DNA of 64,000 bases from the NCBI RefSeq assembly GCF_902635505.1, contig NC_045432.1:75089823-75153822 (forward strand), read 5' to 3'. The notes below the pieces were generated by a model. The model did not search any database. It was given only the letters and a program-made list of their open reading frames with translations, and was not told the origin of the DNA. Shown here one piece after another: positions 20,701 through 31,583 of this stretch. How positions within the stretch are numbered: the stretch's first letter is position 1; each line of letters begins with the position of its first letter. Both the position numbers and the translations under genes were made by a program. Source of the DNA: Sarcophilus harrisii (lineage: Eukaryota; Chordata; Mammalia; Dasyuromorphia; Dasyuridae).

Positions 20701-23345
20701 TATTTCTCGATTTATCTATCTCTATTCATCTATTTCTACCTGTCCATCTAAGCATTTATCTATCTACCCATATACCTATGTATATCTCTCTATCTATCTC
20801 TCTATATTTTTTATCTATATATGTATGCATGTACTATTTTTTATAGTTTCTGTTTGTGGCCTTGGGTTTTTAAAAAAAAATGTTGGGAATAAATAACATA
20901 CTTTATTAGAAAAGCCTTAAAGGCTTTGGGTTGATTCATTTTTTTCCCCATCCATTCATCTTTCCCTACTTGTTCTCTATCTATTTATCCCAGTATCCAT
21001 ATGTATATATTCATCTATCTATATTTATCCACCCATCTATCTCTCTCTCCATTTATTTATCTGTCTATATCTATTTATTATCCATCTATTTATCTATCTC
21101 CTTCTATCCATCTATCTCTATGGAGCATCTATTTGTATGTATTTATTTGTTTATCCATCAATGTAGCTCAATATACTTCTCCATACATCTATAATTATTC
21201 TTTTATCTATGTCTACCTATTCATCTATGTATCTATTTTTATTTATCCAGCTATCTATGTATATCTATCTCTCTATATCTAGTTATCCATCTATGTATGC
21301 ATGTATCTATTTCTTTATAGTTTCTAGATTTGTGGGCCTTGGGTTCTTAAGAAAAAAAAATGCTGGAATTATAAGATAACATACTTTAGTTAGAAAAGCC
21401 TGTAACGGGCTTTGCTTGGATCTAGATTCATTTATTTATCCATCCATCCATTCATCTTTCCATCTATCTATGTATCTCTATCTATTTATCCCAGTATCCA
21501 TATGTATATATTCATCTATCTATTTTTAACCACCCATCTATATCTCTCTCCATTTATTCATCTGTCTATATCTATTTATTTATCCATCTATTTATCTATC
21601 TCCTTCTATCCATCTATCTCTATGGAGCATCTATTTGTATGTATTTATTTGTTTATCCATCCATCTGCCTTTCCATCTATGTATCTATATTTATTTATAT
21701 TTATCTATCTATAGCTATTTAGCCATGTACCTATTTATCTCTCTTTGTCCATTTATTCATCTGTCTATTTATCCATCTATTTTTCTATCTTTATCCATTG
21801 ATCGTTCTATATCTATCCATCTATCTACATGTCTGTATTTATCTATCCATCTTTCTATATTTCTCCATTTATCTATCTCTATTCATCTATCTCTACCTAT
21901 ATATCTATGCATTTATCTATTTACCCATATACCTCTGTATATCTCTATATCTATGTCTCTATATCTCTTTATCCATCTATGTATGTATGAATGTATGTAC
22001 CTAACTTTATAGTTTCTGGATTTATGGACCTTGAGTTCTTAAAAAAAAATGTTGGAATTATAAGATAACATACTTTAGTTAGAAAAGCCTGTAACTGGCT
22101 TTGCTTGGATCTAGATTCATTTATTCATCCATCCATCCATGCATATTTCCATCTATCTATATTTATCCATCTATTTAGATCTATACATTTCTCCCTATAT
22201 CTATAATTATTCTTTTATCTATCTCTACCTATTCATCTATGTATCTATTTTTATTTATCCAGCTATCTATGTATATCTATCTCTCTATATCTAGTTATCC
22301 ATCTATGTATGCATGTATCTATTTCTTTATAGTTTCTAGATTTGTGGGCCTTGGGTTCTTAAAGAAAAAAAAATGCTGGAATTATAAGATAACATACATT
22401 AGTTAGAAAAGCCTGTAGTTGGCTTTGCTTAGATCTGAACTTATTTATTTATTTATTCATTTATCCATCTAGGTATGTATTTATATCTATTTATATTTAT
22501 CTGTCTATATCTGTTTAGCCATCCAGCTATTTATCTCTTTGTCCATTTATTCATCTGTGTATATCTATCCATCTATTTTTCTATCTTTATCCATCTATCG
22601 TTCTATATGTATCCATCTATCTACATGTCTGTATTTATCTATCCATCTTTCTATAGTTCTCAGTTTTTCTATCTCTATTCATCTATCTCTACCTATCTAT
22701 CTATGCATTTATCTATTTCTATCTACCCATATACCTCTGTATATCTCTATATCTATGTCTGTATATCTCTTTATCCATCTATGTATGTATGAATGTATGT
22801 ACCTAACTTTATGGTTTCTGGATTTATGGACCTTGAGTTCTTAAAAAAAAATGCTGGAATTATAAGATAACATACTTTAGTTAGAAAAGCCTGTAACTGG
22901 CTTTGATTGGATCTGAATTCATTTATTTATCCATCCATCCATTCATCTTTCCATCTATCTATGTATCTCTATCTATTTATCCCACTATCCATATGTATAT
23001 ATTCATCTATCTATATTTATCCACCCATCTATATCTCTCTCCATTTATTCATCTGTCTATATCTATTTATTAATCCACCTATTTATCTATCTCCATCCAT
23101 CTATCTTTATCAATCTATCTATATGTATATATGTAATTATTTATTTATCCAGATATTGAGATTCTCCATGTATCTATATTTATTCATTTATCTATCTATA
23201 CGTATTCATCTATGTATCTATTTCTATTTATCCATCTATGTATGTATGTATCTATCTCTATAATTTCTGGATTTGTAAACCTTGGTTTCTTAAAGAAAAA
23301 AAAATTCTGGAATTATAGGATAACATATTTTAGTTAGAAAAGCCA
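17755..23345. repeat. Higher-order satellite: TATC arrays alternating with a ~100-bp anchor
   Basis: About twelve copies of a non-repetitive block recur near 17800-17905, 18260-18365, 18850-18965, 19320-19440, 19786-19885, 20220-20325, 20840-20940, 21318-21425, 22010-22115, 22330-22440, 22810-22920 and 23262-23345. The block reads roughly: 'tagtttctagatttgtgggc', a short A run, 'atgctggaattataagataa', 'catactttagttagaaaagc', 'ctgtaactggctttgcttgg'. They are separated by 150-600 bp of ATCT/ATCC/ATTT arrays. The leftmost block lacks an expanded TATC array, and the last is truncated by a C run. A period of about 474 bp between 18845 and 19319 is nearly identical. The whole array is in the long first intron as reconstructed here. 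Confidence 0.93.
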
Positions 23346-23725
23346 TAACCCCCCCTTACCCACAACCCACCTCGGTGCTATTACGAGGAGAAGAGCCAGG
23401 CTCAAAGAAAAAGAACCCGCCCATAATCACATAATGGACTCACATAGGGAGCCTCGTATTTGAACTGACATCCGTACTTAGGATGTCAGGAGTGCTACAA
23501 AGGAAAAGCAAAGTTACACACAACACAACACAAATTTCAATAAAGTCAAATTTAAAATTAGAAAAAAAAAAAAAAAAAGAACTCCACAGTGGCTGAAAAA
23601 AAAAAAACAATCAAAACTCTCTGTTACATACCACTAACAGCTCAAATGACCTCTGGAGGAAAAACAAAAAAACTTGCCATTTCAACGATTTCCAGAGCCA
23701 AGGGCCCTTTGTCTTGGCCCTTTTT
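23346..23725. other. Intron, A-rich runs, nothing else
   Basis: Unique sequence with two A runs near 23561-23578 and 23597-23607. No exon is supported. Confidence 0.35.
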
Positions 23726-23741
23726 AAAAGTGCAACATTCA

Positions 23742-23923
23742 TATCTAACTTATATTTTAATGTACTTAACATCTACTGGTCATCCTGCCATCTGGGAGAG
23801 GGGGTGGGGGTTAAGAGATGAAAAATTGGAACAAGAGGTTTGGCAATTGTCAATGCTGTAAAGTTACTCATACATATAACCTGTAAATAAAAAGCTATTA
23901 AATAAAAAAAAATAAAATAAAAT
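23742..23923 (+). mobile_element. Young LINE-1 3' end with target-site duplication
   Basis: It carries 'acatctactggtcatcctgc', the G-rich block, 'aataaaaagctattaaataa' and an interrupted A tail. A 16-bp duplication with one difference (AAAAGTGCAACATTCA at 23726-23741, AAAAGTGCAACCTTCA at 23924-23939) flanks it. Confidence 0.92.
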
Positions 23924-24009
23924 AAAAGTGCAACCTTCAAAGGTTATGGATGCTATTTTCGATGTAACAACATTATTTGAAGTACACAAACATTTCCTTT
24001 TGTTCTGAT

Positions 24010-24175
24010 TCCTCTTTCTCAACATATTAGTATAGAAATAGCTTTAACATAATTAGACATATATAATCTAGATCGGATTGCTGGCTATCTTGGAGAGGAG
24101 GGATGGGAGGGAGGCGGGACTGAAGGAGAAGTATTCAAATCAAAATCTTCTAAAAAGGAATGTTTAAAATGGTCT
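24010..24175 (+). mobile_element. Old LINE-1 3' end of a different subfamily
   Basis: 'ctttaacataattagacata', 'gatcggattgctggctatct' and 'caaatcaaaatcttctaaaa' match the tail type also seen at 38000-38060 and 61300-61400. Confidence 0.65.
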
Positions 24176-24733
24176 TCCACATAACTGGGAAAACATAATA
24201 CTATTCAATTTACAAGACTCAAAACCATATATAGCTTCCAAAATAGCATTTTGAAATTTCCCAAATGAACCCTGACAGGAATCTTGAGGCGTTGGGGGCG
24301 GGGAGGAGTCAGTCAGACCGAGCACTTGGGCGGTAATTCCTCGGTAAGGCTCATAGGTCGTTTCTTTTTGGCGGGGTTGGGGGGGGAGGGGGGGCGCTGT
24401 TTCCCAAACACCTTTCCTTTGATTGGGCCCTTTCTTTTTCTCCCCAAGGGGTGTATGTGGAAGACTGGGGTGGGTAGGATGGGAGGAAGGGGCCGAGAAG
24501 AGCCCCAGAAAGTGCCAGAGCCTGGGCCCAGTCTTTCCTGAGGTGGGGAGGAGGGACAGGGAGGAACGTGGTCGGTACGTACTGGTCAGTGGGCCGGAGG
24601 TCCCAACATTCGGAGTGGCCGGCTGACCCTCCCCACCCAGGATCTCTTCGGGTTCTGGAAAAGCTTCCCATAGGCTCTTTGTGGAAGATTCTAGATGGGG
24701 ATAGGCCGCAAGCTTCAGGCCAGGGCCACTTAC

Positions 24734-25244
24734 CCAGAGACTTGGTGACAGTGCTGTAGCGGATCATCCTGATGGAGGCCAGCGTGTGTGCGGCTAGGGA
24801 GGCTGGTGATAACAGTATTCTCACCGGTCCTTGTGCTACCGGCGCTTCCACCGCTTCCTCCCCCGCCGCCGCTGCCTCCTCGCTGGCCTTCATCTCCTCC
24901 GGCCCAGCAGTCGCTGCCCACGGTCCCTGAATCGAGAAGTTTGCGATTTTCCATGGAACTTGAAGGAATGATGGAAGGCGACCCCTCTCCGTGGTCTTCG
25001 GCTTCTCGGGCATCGTGGCCTTCTCTGCATTGGCGGTGGGGGCCTGGGCCTCTTGTGCTTTTCCCCTAAAGGGAGGGGAGGTGATGGCCGAGAACCTTTC
25101 TCTTCCTGCTGCCTTTGCTTTTGGTGCCTGCGCCACCATCTGCGCCACCATCTCCGCAGCCATCTCCTGTTCTTTTTCTGGGGTTTGGGCCTGGGCCGAG
25201 GCCGGTGGCGCCTTTTTTTGAGTGCCCGCTGAGGCAGCTGCCAT
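24734..25244 (-). CDS. Y-box-like gene, first coding exon
   Basis: The ATG at 25244 lies in a strong Kozak setting (ACGATGG), about 75 bp below the expected start site of a TATA promoter. The frame is open for 170 codons to a good donor TCTCTGG|GTAAGTG, leaving phase 1. The product is rich in Ala, Pro, Glu and Lys and looks disordered: MAAASAGTQKKAPP, an Ala/Met/Gln stretch, a basic patch, an AAAAGEEAVEAPVA stretch, then LSPASLAAHTLASIRMIRYS and TVTKSL-G. Ala/Pro-rich N-termini ending in 'TKVLG' followed by a phase-1 intron are the hallmark of YBX1/YBX2/YBX3 exon 1. Here the end is 'TKSLG' at the same phase. Family members bind RNA and DNA and mask mRNA, often in germ cells. The alternative is an unrelated gene whose exon 1 ends similarly by chance. 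Confidence 0.55.
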
Positions 25245-25345
25245 CGTCTTCGAATGTCTTCCTCCAACTTGGAATCCGGAGCTTCGTGTGGCTCACAAAC
25301 CACACGCCAAACCTGACGAAGAAAAAGTGTGTGGCGACCTCACCG

Positions 25346-25353
25346 TATTTATA
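25346..25353 (-). promoter_or_regulatory. TATA box
   Basis: Minus-strand TATAAATA, about 100 bp above the ATG at 25244, so initiation near 25318-25322 is expected. It lies on the same strand as the first exon. Confidence 0.7.
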
Positions 25354-25366
25354 AGGGCTGCCTCTG

Positions 25367-25378
25367 GCCCCGCCCCTC
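25367..25378 (-). promoter_or_regulatory. GC box
   Basis: Minus-strand GAGGGGCGGGGC-type Sp-factor site, just upstream of the TATA box. Confidence 0.6.
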
Positions 25379-25403
25379 TTTTTTGCACGAGCACTGCGAG
25401 CTG

Positions 25404-25413
25404 TGGCCAATCA
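25404..25413 (-). promoter_or_regulatory. Inverted CCAAT / Y-box element
   Basis: Minus-strand TGATTGGCCA, a close match to the Y-box consensus (CTGATTGG plus pyrimidines), about 50 bp above the TATA box. NF-Y binds such elements, and Y-box proteins were named after them. A second CCAAT on the plus strand is at about 25640. Confidence 0.65.
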
Positions 25414-25429
25414 CACTCATCCTTCCGAC

Positions 25430-26260
25430 TCAAGGCCTAACTGACACAAGTCGCCTAGAGAACTCTAGGGTATCCCAGCGAAGCCCATACCCATTCCCGT
25501 GGGCTTTTCTGCCTGGTATTTCATTCCCCCGGCCTTTCCCACCGGGTCTTTGGCCCTCACGGGCTTGCAGACTGCCTGCCTGCCTGCCAAAGCCCTGGGA
25601 AAGGGAACCTTTCAGAGTTTCCCTCGGCACAAAGCTGTGCCAATCGTAAAGCCAAGAGATTTCTGGACAGGGATACATAAAATCCCAACTCTATGTGAAG
25701 AAGCAAAAGCAAACTCTCCTCAACGGCTATCTTGGCAAGCCTCCGACATGACAAGACAATAGAAAGACGAGCCTCCGAACAACTGGACGCCAAATATTAG
25801 TGTTCCGTGTAGCTTTCCAAAATATTAGTGTTCCATGTAGCTTTAAAAAATGCCTGGGTAAAGAATCCCGTATTTCACAGACCTACTTGAGAAACCTGGT
25901 CATGATCGGCAATTTGGCTGGAAACAAAGTTAGCTCCCGGGTTCTCACTCTTTGCCTCAATGAATTGAGCCCGATGATAAACAAAAAGGGGAAAAACAGC
26001 CTAGAATTTAATTCAACAGACATCGAATGCCCACTCCTTAAACATAAAAAGTAGAAGCAAATGGACTGTGAGGGGACTGTAGAAGCTATTAAATTAGTGC
26101 AAAATAACTGGACTTGACTACATTACATGGCAAGATCAATATGACAAAGATGAAAGAAACAGGAACACATATTGACGACCAAGAGCAGAGATTGAAATAT
26201 GATATCCAAGTTGATATAGGGAACTTGTGAAAAAAAATATCACGGTAATCCTAGACCATA
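25430..26260. other. Upstream flank, nothing recognised
   Basis: The first 300 bp are GC-richer, then the sequence becomes AT-rich unique DNA. A short direct repeat of 'atattagtgttcc.tgtagcttt' occurs at about 25795-25845. No gene is seen. Confidence 0.35.
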
Positions 26261-26261
26261 A

Positions 26262-26370
26262 TGGAGATATATAGATATATACATCTATAGATCTATATAT
26301 AGATATAGATATATATATAGATATATCTATATCTATATAGATATATATATAGAGAGAGAGAGAGAGAGAC
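26262..26370. repeat. ATAG/TATA simple repeat ending in GA run
   Basis: An interrupted ATAGAT/ATATCT array, partly self-complementary, runs into a pure GA run (about 26350-26370). Confidence 0.9.
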
Positions 26371-27835
26371 TTTTGAAAAAAGGACACACTTGAAGATAAG
26401 CACTTGGAAAAAAAATGTTCCAACCATATGAGAACTTTCAGCTATGAAATTCATAATGAAATGAAGGGAGACAGCAAAGGGAAGGGGGAGACTTGGTTGT
26501 TGTAAAGAACCACTTCAAAATAAGCATTTGAAAAAAGTGTTCCAACCATATGACAACTTTCAGATACAAAGTAACAAGTAATGAAAAGAGGTGACAGAGG
26601 GAAAAGAAGGGAGAGACTTGGTTGTTGTAAAGAAGCACTTCAAATAACCAATTTTTTAAAAAAATGTTCCAACCATATGACCTTCTTTTTTTATTTTTTT
26701 ACTATAGCTTTTTATTTATAAGTTATATGCATGGGTAATTTTTCAGCATTGACAATTGCCAAACTTTTTGTTCCAATTTTTCCCCTCCTTCCCCCCTCTC
26801 TCTCCCCCAGATGGCAGGTAGACCAATATATATTAAAGTATAAATTAAATACAATATAAGTATACATGTCCAAACCATTATTTTGCTGTACAAAAAGAGT
26901 CAGACTTTGAAATAGTGTACCATTAGCCTGCAAAGGAAATCAAAAATGCAGGTGGACAAAAATAGAGGGATTGGGAATTCAATGTAATGCTTCATAGTCA
27001 TCTGTGAGAGTTCTTTCCCTAGGTGTAGCTGGTTCAGTTCATTTCTGCTCTATTGGAACTGATTTGGTTGATCTCGTTGCTGAGGATGGCCGGGTCCATC
27101 AGAATTGGTCATCATCTAGTATTGTTGTGGAAGTGTATAATGATCTTCTGACCCTACTTGTTTCACTCAGCATCAGTTCCTGTAAGTCTCTCCAGGCCTC
27201 TCTGAAATCATTCTGCTGGTCATTTCTTACAGAACAATAATATCCCCTAACATTCATATACCACAATTTATTCAGCCATTCTCCAGTTGATGGGCATCCA
27301 CTCAGTTTCCAGTTTCTGGCCACTACAAAGAGTGCAGCCGCAAACATTTTTGCACATATGAGTCCCCTTCCCTCCTTTAAGATCTCTTTAGGATATAATC
27401 CCAGTAGAAACACTGACGCATCAAGGAGTATGCACATTTTCATAGCCCTTTGAGCAAAATTCCCAATTGCTCTCCAGAAGGATTGGATTAGTTCACAACT
27501 TCACCAACGATGTATTAATGTCCCAGTTTTCCTACATCCCCTCCAACATTCCTCATTATCTTTCCCTGTCATTTTAACCAATCTGACAGGTGTATAGTGG
27601 TATCTCAGAGTTGCATATGACAATTTTCAGGGACAAAATTAAAAGTAATGAAAGGAGGTGACAGAGGGAAAGGCAGAGGGAGACTTGGATGCTATAAAGA
27701 AGCACTTGAAATATTAAAATGTTAAACTGCAATATTAAAAAAGGTTCCAACAATATGACAACTTTCAGGTACAGTTATAAAAGGAGGAGACAGAGAAAAA
27801 GGAAGAGGGAGACTTGGTTGTTGTAAATTTGAACA
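26371..27835. repeat. Four-copy ~125-bp tandem repeat, third copy split by LINE-1
   Basis: The units share 'atgttccaaccatatgacaa', 'ctttcag', 'taatgaaaggaggtgacaga' and 'gggagacttggttgttgtaa'. The copies are about 26371-26516, 26517-26641, 26642-26681 joined to 27622-27710, and 27711-27835. Joining the two halves of copy three across the LINE-1 restores a unit of the expected length. The family is unknown to me. Confidence 0.85.
26682..27613 (-). mobile_element. LINE-1 insertion with ORF2 C-terminus and 3' UTR
   Basis: Reads as the complement of the whole L1 3' UTR followed by the last part of ORF2 ('tccagtttctggccactaca', 'ctccagaaggattggattag', 'ctgacaggtgtatagtggta'). An 8-bp duplication CATATGAC flanks it (26674-26681 and 27614-27621). 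It interrupts the ~125-bp tandem repeat, so it is younger. It is 5' truncated and has no intact frame. Confidence 0.92.
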
Positions 27836-28526
27836 ATCTTTATGGATACCTGACAGTAGACAATCGAAATTTACCATCAACCCCCTATCTTAATCATATC
27901 CATTGACCCAACAATTTAATCACTAGAGATATAGATGCCTTGAAAGTTTTATCAGGAAGCAAAGCGATGGAAGATCTGCAGATTCAAAACTTTTAGAATA
28001 GAATTATTGTTTATGATAACAAAGCCCGGGAAGAAACCTTAATATTTAACATGGATGGGAATGATTGAATAAGTTCTGACAAAGTGAGTGGGAATGAACA
28101 AAGAACCCTGATGGAGACATCAAAAAGTTAAATGGGGTCAAAATTTACTTCCTTAAATTAAGTCTTAATTATATCTGAATGTTGTATGGATGCCGTAATA
28201 GTAAAATCTCCATAACTCATTTAATAAAAAGAAGAACTAACCACATTCTGAAGCTTCCCGGATCCCTGCCCTGGTGACTTGTATATGGTTTGGATTTCTT
28301 ATCTTGTGCTGAAAGGAGGCAGGAAAGAAACTACATGCTGGGATTTCTCCTGTGTTTTCTCATCATGGTTCACATTAGCACTTACTTGCCTATAATCATT
28401 GGAGTAGCGGAACCGTGTAGGGGACAACCAGGCTGCCCTGCCTTTTGGGGCTCTCCTCTCTTGTCCACTCTCCCAAAAAGTTTTTTAATGGAACACGTAA
28501 GTTGATGATTCAGACTACTCTCTCTC
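27836..28526. other. Possibly very old LINE-1 remains, otherwise unassigned
   Basis: Around 27900-28130 phrases such as 'gacccaacaatttaatcact' and 'atgggaatgattgaataagt' resemble plus-strand L1 ORF2 text, but very degenerate. The rest is unique. Confidence 0.3.
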
Positions 28527-28543
28527 TGGACCCTTAAGAAGTT

Positions 28544-29046
28544 TTTTTTTTCTGGTTTTGCTTGCCATAAACTTTATTTTTTTTTATTTAATAGCCTTTT
28601 ATTTACAGGTTATATGCATGGGTAACTTTACAGCATTAACAATGGCCAAACCTCTTGTTCCAATTTTTCACCTCTTACCCCCCACCCCCTCCCCCAGATG
28701 GCAGGATGACCAGTAGATGTTAAATACATTAAAATATAAATTAGATACACAATAAGTATACATGACCAAAACGTTATTTTGCTGTACAAAAAGAATCAGA
28801 CTCTGAAATATTGTACAATTAGCTTGTGAAGGAAATCAAAAATGCAGGTGGGCATAAATATGGGGATTGGGAATGCAATGTAATGGTTCTTAGTCATCTC
28901 CCAGAGTTCTTTCTCTGGGCGTAGCTGGTTCAGTTCATTACTGCTCCATTGGAAATGATTTGGTTGATCTCCTTGCTGAGGATGGCCTGGTCCATCAGAA
29001 CTGGTCATCATCTAGTATTGTTGTTGAAGAATATAATGATCTCCTG
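28544..29046 (-). mobile_element. Young LINE-1, 5' truncated, with target-site duplication
   Basis: Same subfamily and nearly the same truncation point as the copy at 12890-13390, in the opposite orientation. A 17-bp duplication with one difference (TGGACCCTTAAGAAGTT at 28527-28543, TGGACCCTTGAGAAGTT at 29047-29063) flanks it. Confidence 0.94.
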
Positions 29047-29063
29047 TGGACCCTTGAGAAGTT

Positions 29064-29529
29064 AAGAATCCTCCCTGTTCTCTCCCCATGCTTTGCAGGG
29101 ATTTCAGGTCTAAGCAAGCTCATCTACTTTTTTTTAGGACTGTTCTTATTTCTTTCTTGGCTTAAAGGACCTTTGCCCAAAACCTTCTTCTTGATGGAGA
29201 TTGATTATTCGCTGCTTTGGGCTTTTCTAAGCAATGCAGTTCACAAGAACTTGGGACAAGAGAGAGCTTGGACTTCTGGCTTTCAGCCTCCATAAAAGAG
29301 ACATAGGTTCTGATTCTGCTCAGGTCCCTGAAGGGAGAGAAAGACTGAGAAGAAGCCTAAATGGAAGGGGCCAGCACCGGATCTCAGCTTTCTACGCTAG
29401 ACTTAAGGGGACTCGAGGAGCTGTCAGGTATGTTCCTTTCTGTATTCCTTTTCTGATTTCTGTTTACCATGGGCTTGGATAAATGGATCATTTGCTTTTC
29501 GGTCCGGGTGTTCATTTTGGAATTGGCAT
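29064..29529. other. Nothing recognised
   Basis: Unique sequence. Short open frames have no supporting context. Confidence 0.3.
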
Positions 29530-29735
29530 TTGTTGGGAAAGAAGGAAACAAGCATTTATTAAATCCTAAGTATTTTATAAATACTATCTCATCTTATCCT
29601 TACAACAGCTCTGGGAAGTAGGTGCTATTATTATCATTAGTCTACAGTTGAGGAAACTGAGACAGCTAGCGCAGGGTCATATAGAGAGTATCCGAGGCTG
29701 TGTTTGGACTGAGGTCTTCCTCTGGGAATCCTTGG
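29530..29735 (+). mobile_element. MIR/THER-type CORE SINE
   Basis: 'aacaagcatttattaaatcc', 'agctctgggaagtaggtgct', 'gttgaggaaactgagacagc' and 'gcagggtcatatagag' occur in CORE-SINE order. Confidence 0.75.
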
Positions 29736-30059
29736 ATCTATACCTTGGGGCACTGTTTCTTCACTAAGAGGAAGCTATCAAGAGCTCAGCGCGAGCCTGG
29801 AAATTATCTCCCACAGATAAAGAATATTCGGGAGTTGGATTGGAGTAGAGAAATATGATTACAGCCCAGTGTAATTTATCTGAGGAGAAAGGAGGCCTTT
29901 GGCCCCGTCTCCTGCTTCCCTTTGTCATAGCAACAAAAGTCTCCCTTGGAGAATTGTGAGGAGAGGCTAGAGAGAGCTAGTCATAATTCACTGCAAATTT
30001 TATATAGTTCTAAACAGACTCATTCAGACACCCATAACCTAGAGTAGACGTCTTGCACA

Positions 30060-30285
30060 TTGTGGATTTATGGCGAGAGTGTTGGACCTGGAGTCAGGAA
30101 CATCTGACTGCAAATTTGGCCTCAGATACTTAATAGCCCTGTAATCCTAGACAAGTCACTGGACTGCAGCCCACCCTCAGTTTCCTCATCTGTAAAATGG
30201 GGACAACAACCCAACTCCCAGAGTGGTTGTGAGGATCAAATGAGATCATATTTTTAAGTGCTTAACACAGAAGTATGCTGGTACA
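30060..30285 (+). mobile_element. Long-type SINE/MIR
   Basis: A degenerate head 'gtgttggacctggagtcagg', then 'cctcagtttcctcatctgta', 'gagtggttgtgaggatcaaa' and 'aagtgcttaacacag'. Confidence 0.75.
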
Positions 30286-30464
30286 TAATAGGCTGTAACT
30301 GTACAGTCATTTGTTTCCAGCCTATATTCCCTCTGAGTTTTGTTCTGTTTAATTTTGCAAATTTTTGTTGATTGACTAGTAAAAATACTCAGAATTATTA
30401 TTGCATTCTCCATAAAAATTGGCAGTGGGTTTAGCATGAGAAGACGGTAATTATACAATCATTT

Positions 30465-30602
30465 TTTTGGTATTTTTTATTTTATTTTATTTTTTGCTGA
30501 GGCAATTGGGGTTGTGACTTGCCCAGAGTCACGCAGCTAGGAAGTATTAAGTGTGTGAGGCCAGATTTAAACTCAGGTCTCCTGATTTCAGGACTGGTGC
30601 AT
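30465..30602 (-). mobile_element. tRNA-derived SINE, 5' truncated
   Basis: A TTTTA tail, then 'gctgaggcaattggggttgt', 'acttgcccagagtcacgcag', and an ending near 'ttcaggactggtgcatc'. Confidence 0.85.
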
Positions 30603-31583
30603 CAGTTCTTCTAAGTCCAGGTGTTTCTGGAACCATTCCCTTCATCATTTCTTATAGCACAATGGCATTGGATTATATTTGTATGCCATACATTGTTCAG
30701 GTGATCCCTATTTGATGGGCATCCCTTCAATTTCTTGTTCTTTGCCTCCACAAAGAAAGAGGCTCGGTGTATTTTAGAACATATGAGTTCTTTTCCTTTT
30801 CCCCCGATCACCTTGGGAAACAAACCTAAAAGTGACTTTGCTGAGTCAAAGGGTGTATACCGTTTTCTAACTGGGCATAATTTCCAATCGCTCTCCGAAA
30901 TGGTTGGATCAGTTCCCAGTTTTAACCATTAGTGAATGGCTCCTGATTTTTCCACATCCCCTCCAACATTTGTCATTTTCCTCTTCATCATTTTAATCTC
31001 TTGTTCAATGGGAGATGCTATGTCAACGTGACATTTCTCTAATCAGTAATGCTTTAGCATTTTTTCATAGGACTATATACAGCTTCGATTTCTTCATCTA
31101 AAAACTGCCTGTTTGCATCTTTTGAGCTTTTATCAATTAGGGAATCTCATATTTTAATATATTTGGCCAAGTTTTCTATATATTTGAGATATGAGACTTT
31201 TATCCAAGAAACTATTAAATTTTCTCTCATTTTTCTGCTTTCGTTCTAATCTTGGTTATACTGGTTTTATTTGTCCAAAACCTCTTTAATTTAATGTAAT
31301 CAAAATTATCCACCTGAAACCTCACAATGTTCTCTATCTCCTATTTATTCACGTGTTGTTCTCCTATCCATATGTCTAATGGGTAATGTGTTCCGTGCTC
31401 TTCTAATTTTCTATTTTCTCCCTTTATATCTAGCTTATAGATCCACTTTGATCTTATCTTGTTAAATGATGCGAGACATTGTCTATATTCAATTTCTGCC
31501 GGACTGCTTTCCAGTTTTGCCAGCTCCTTTTTTTAACCAAATAATGAATTCTTATCCCCAAAACTTAAATCTTTATATTTGTT

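Noticed and set aside
17906-23263. Many Tyr/Ile/Ser-rich open frames
   Set aside because: All are translations of TATC-type microsatellites.
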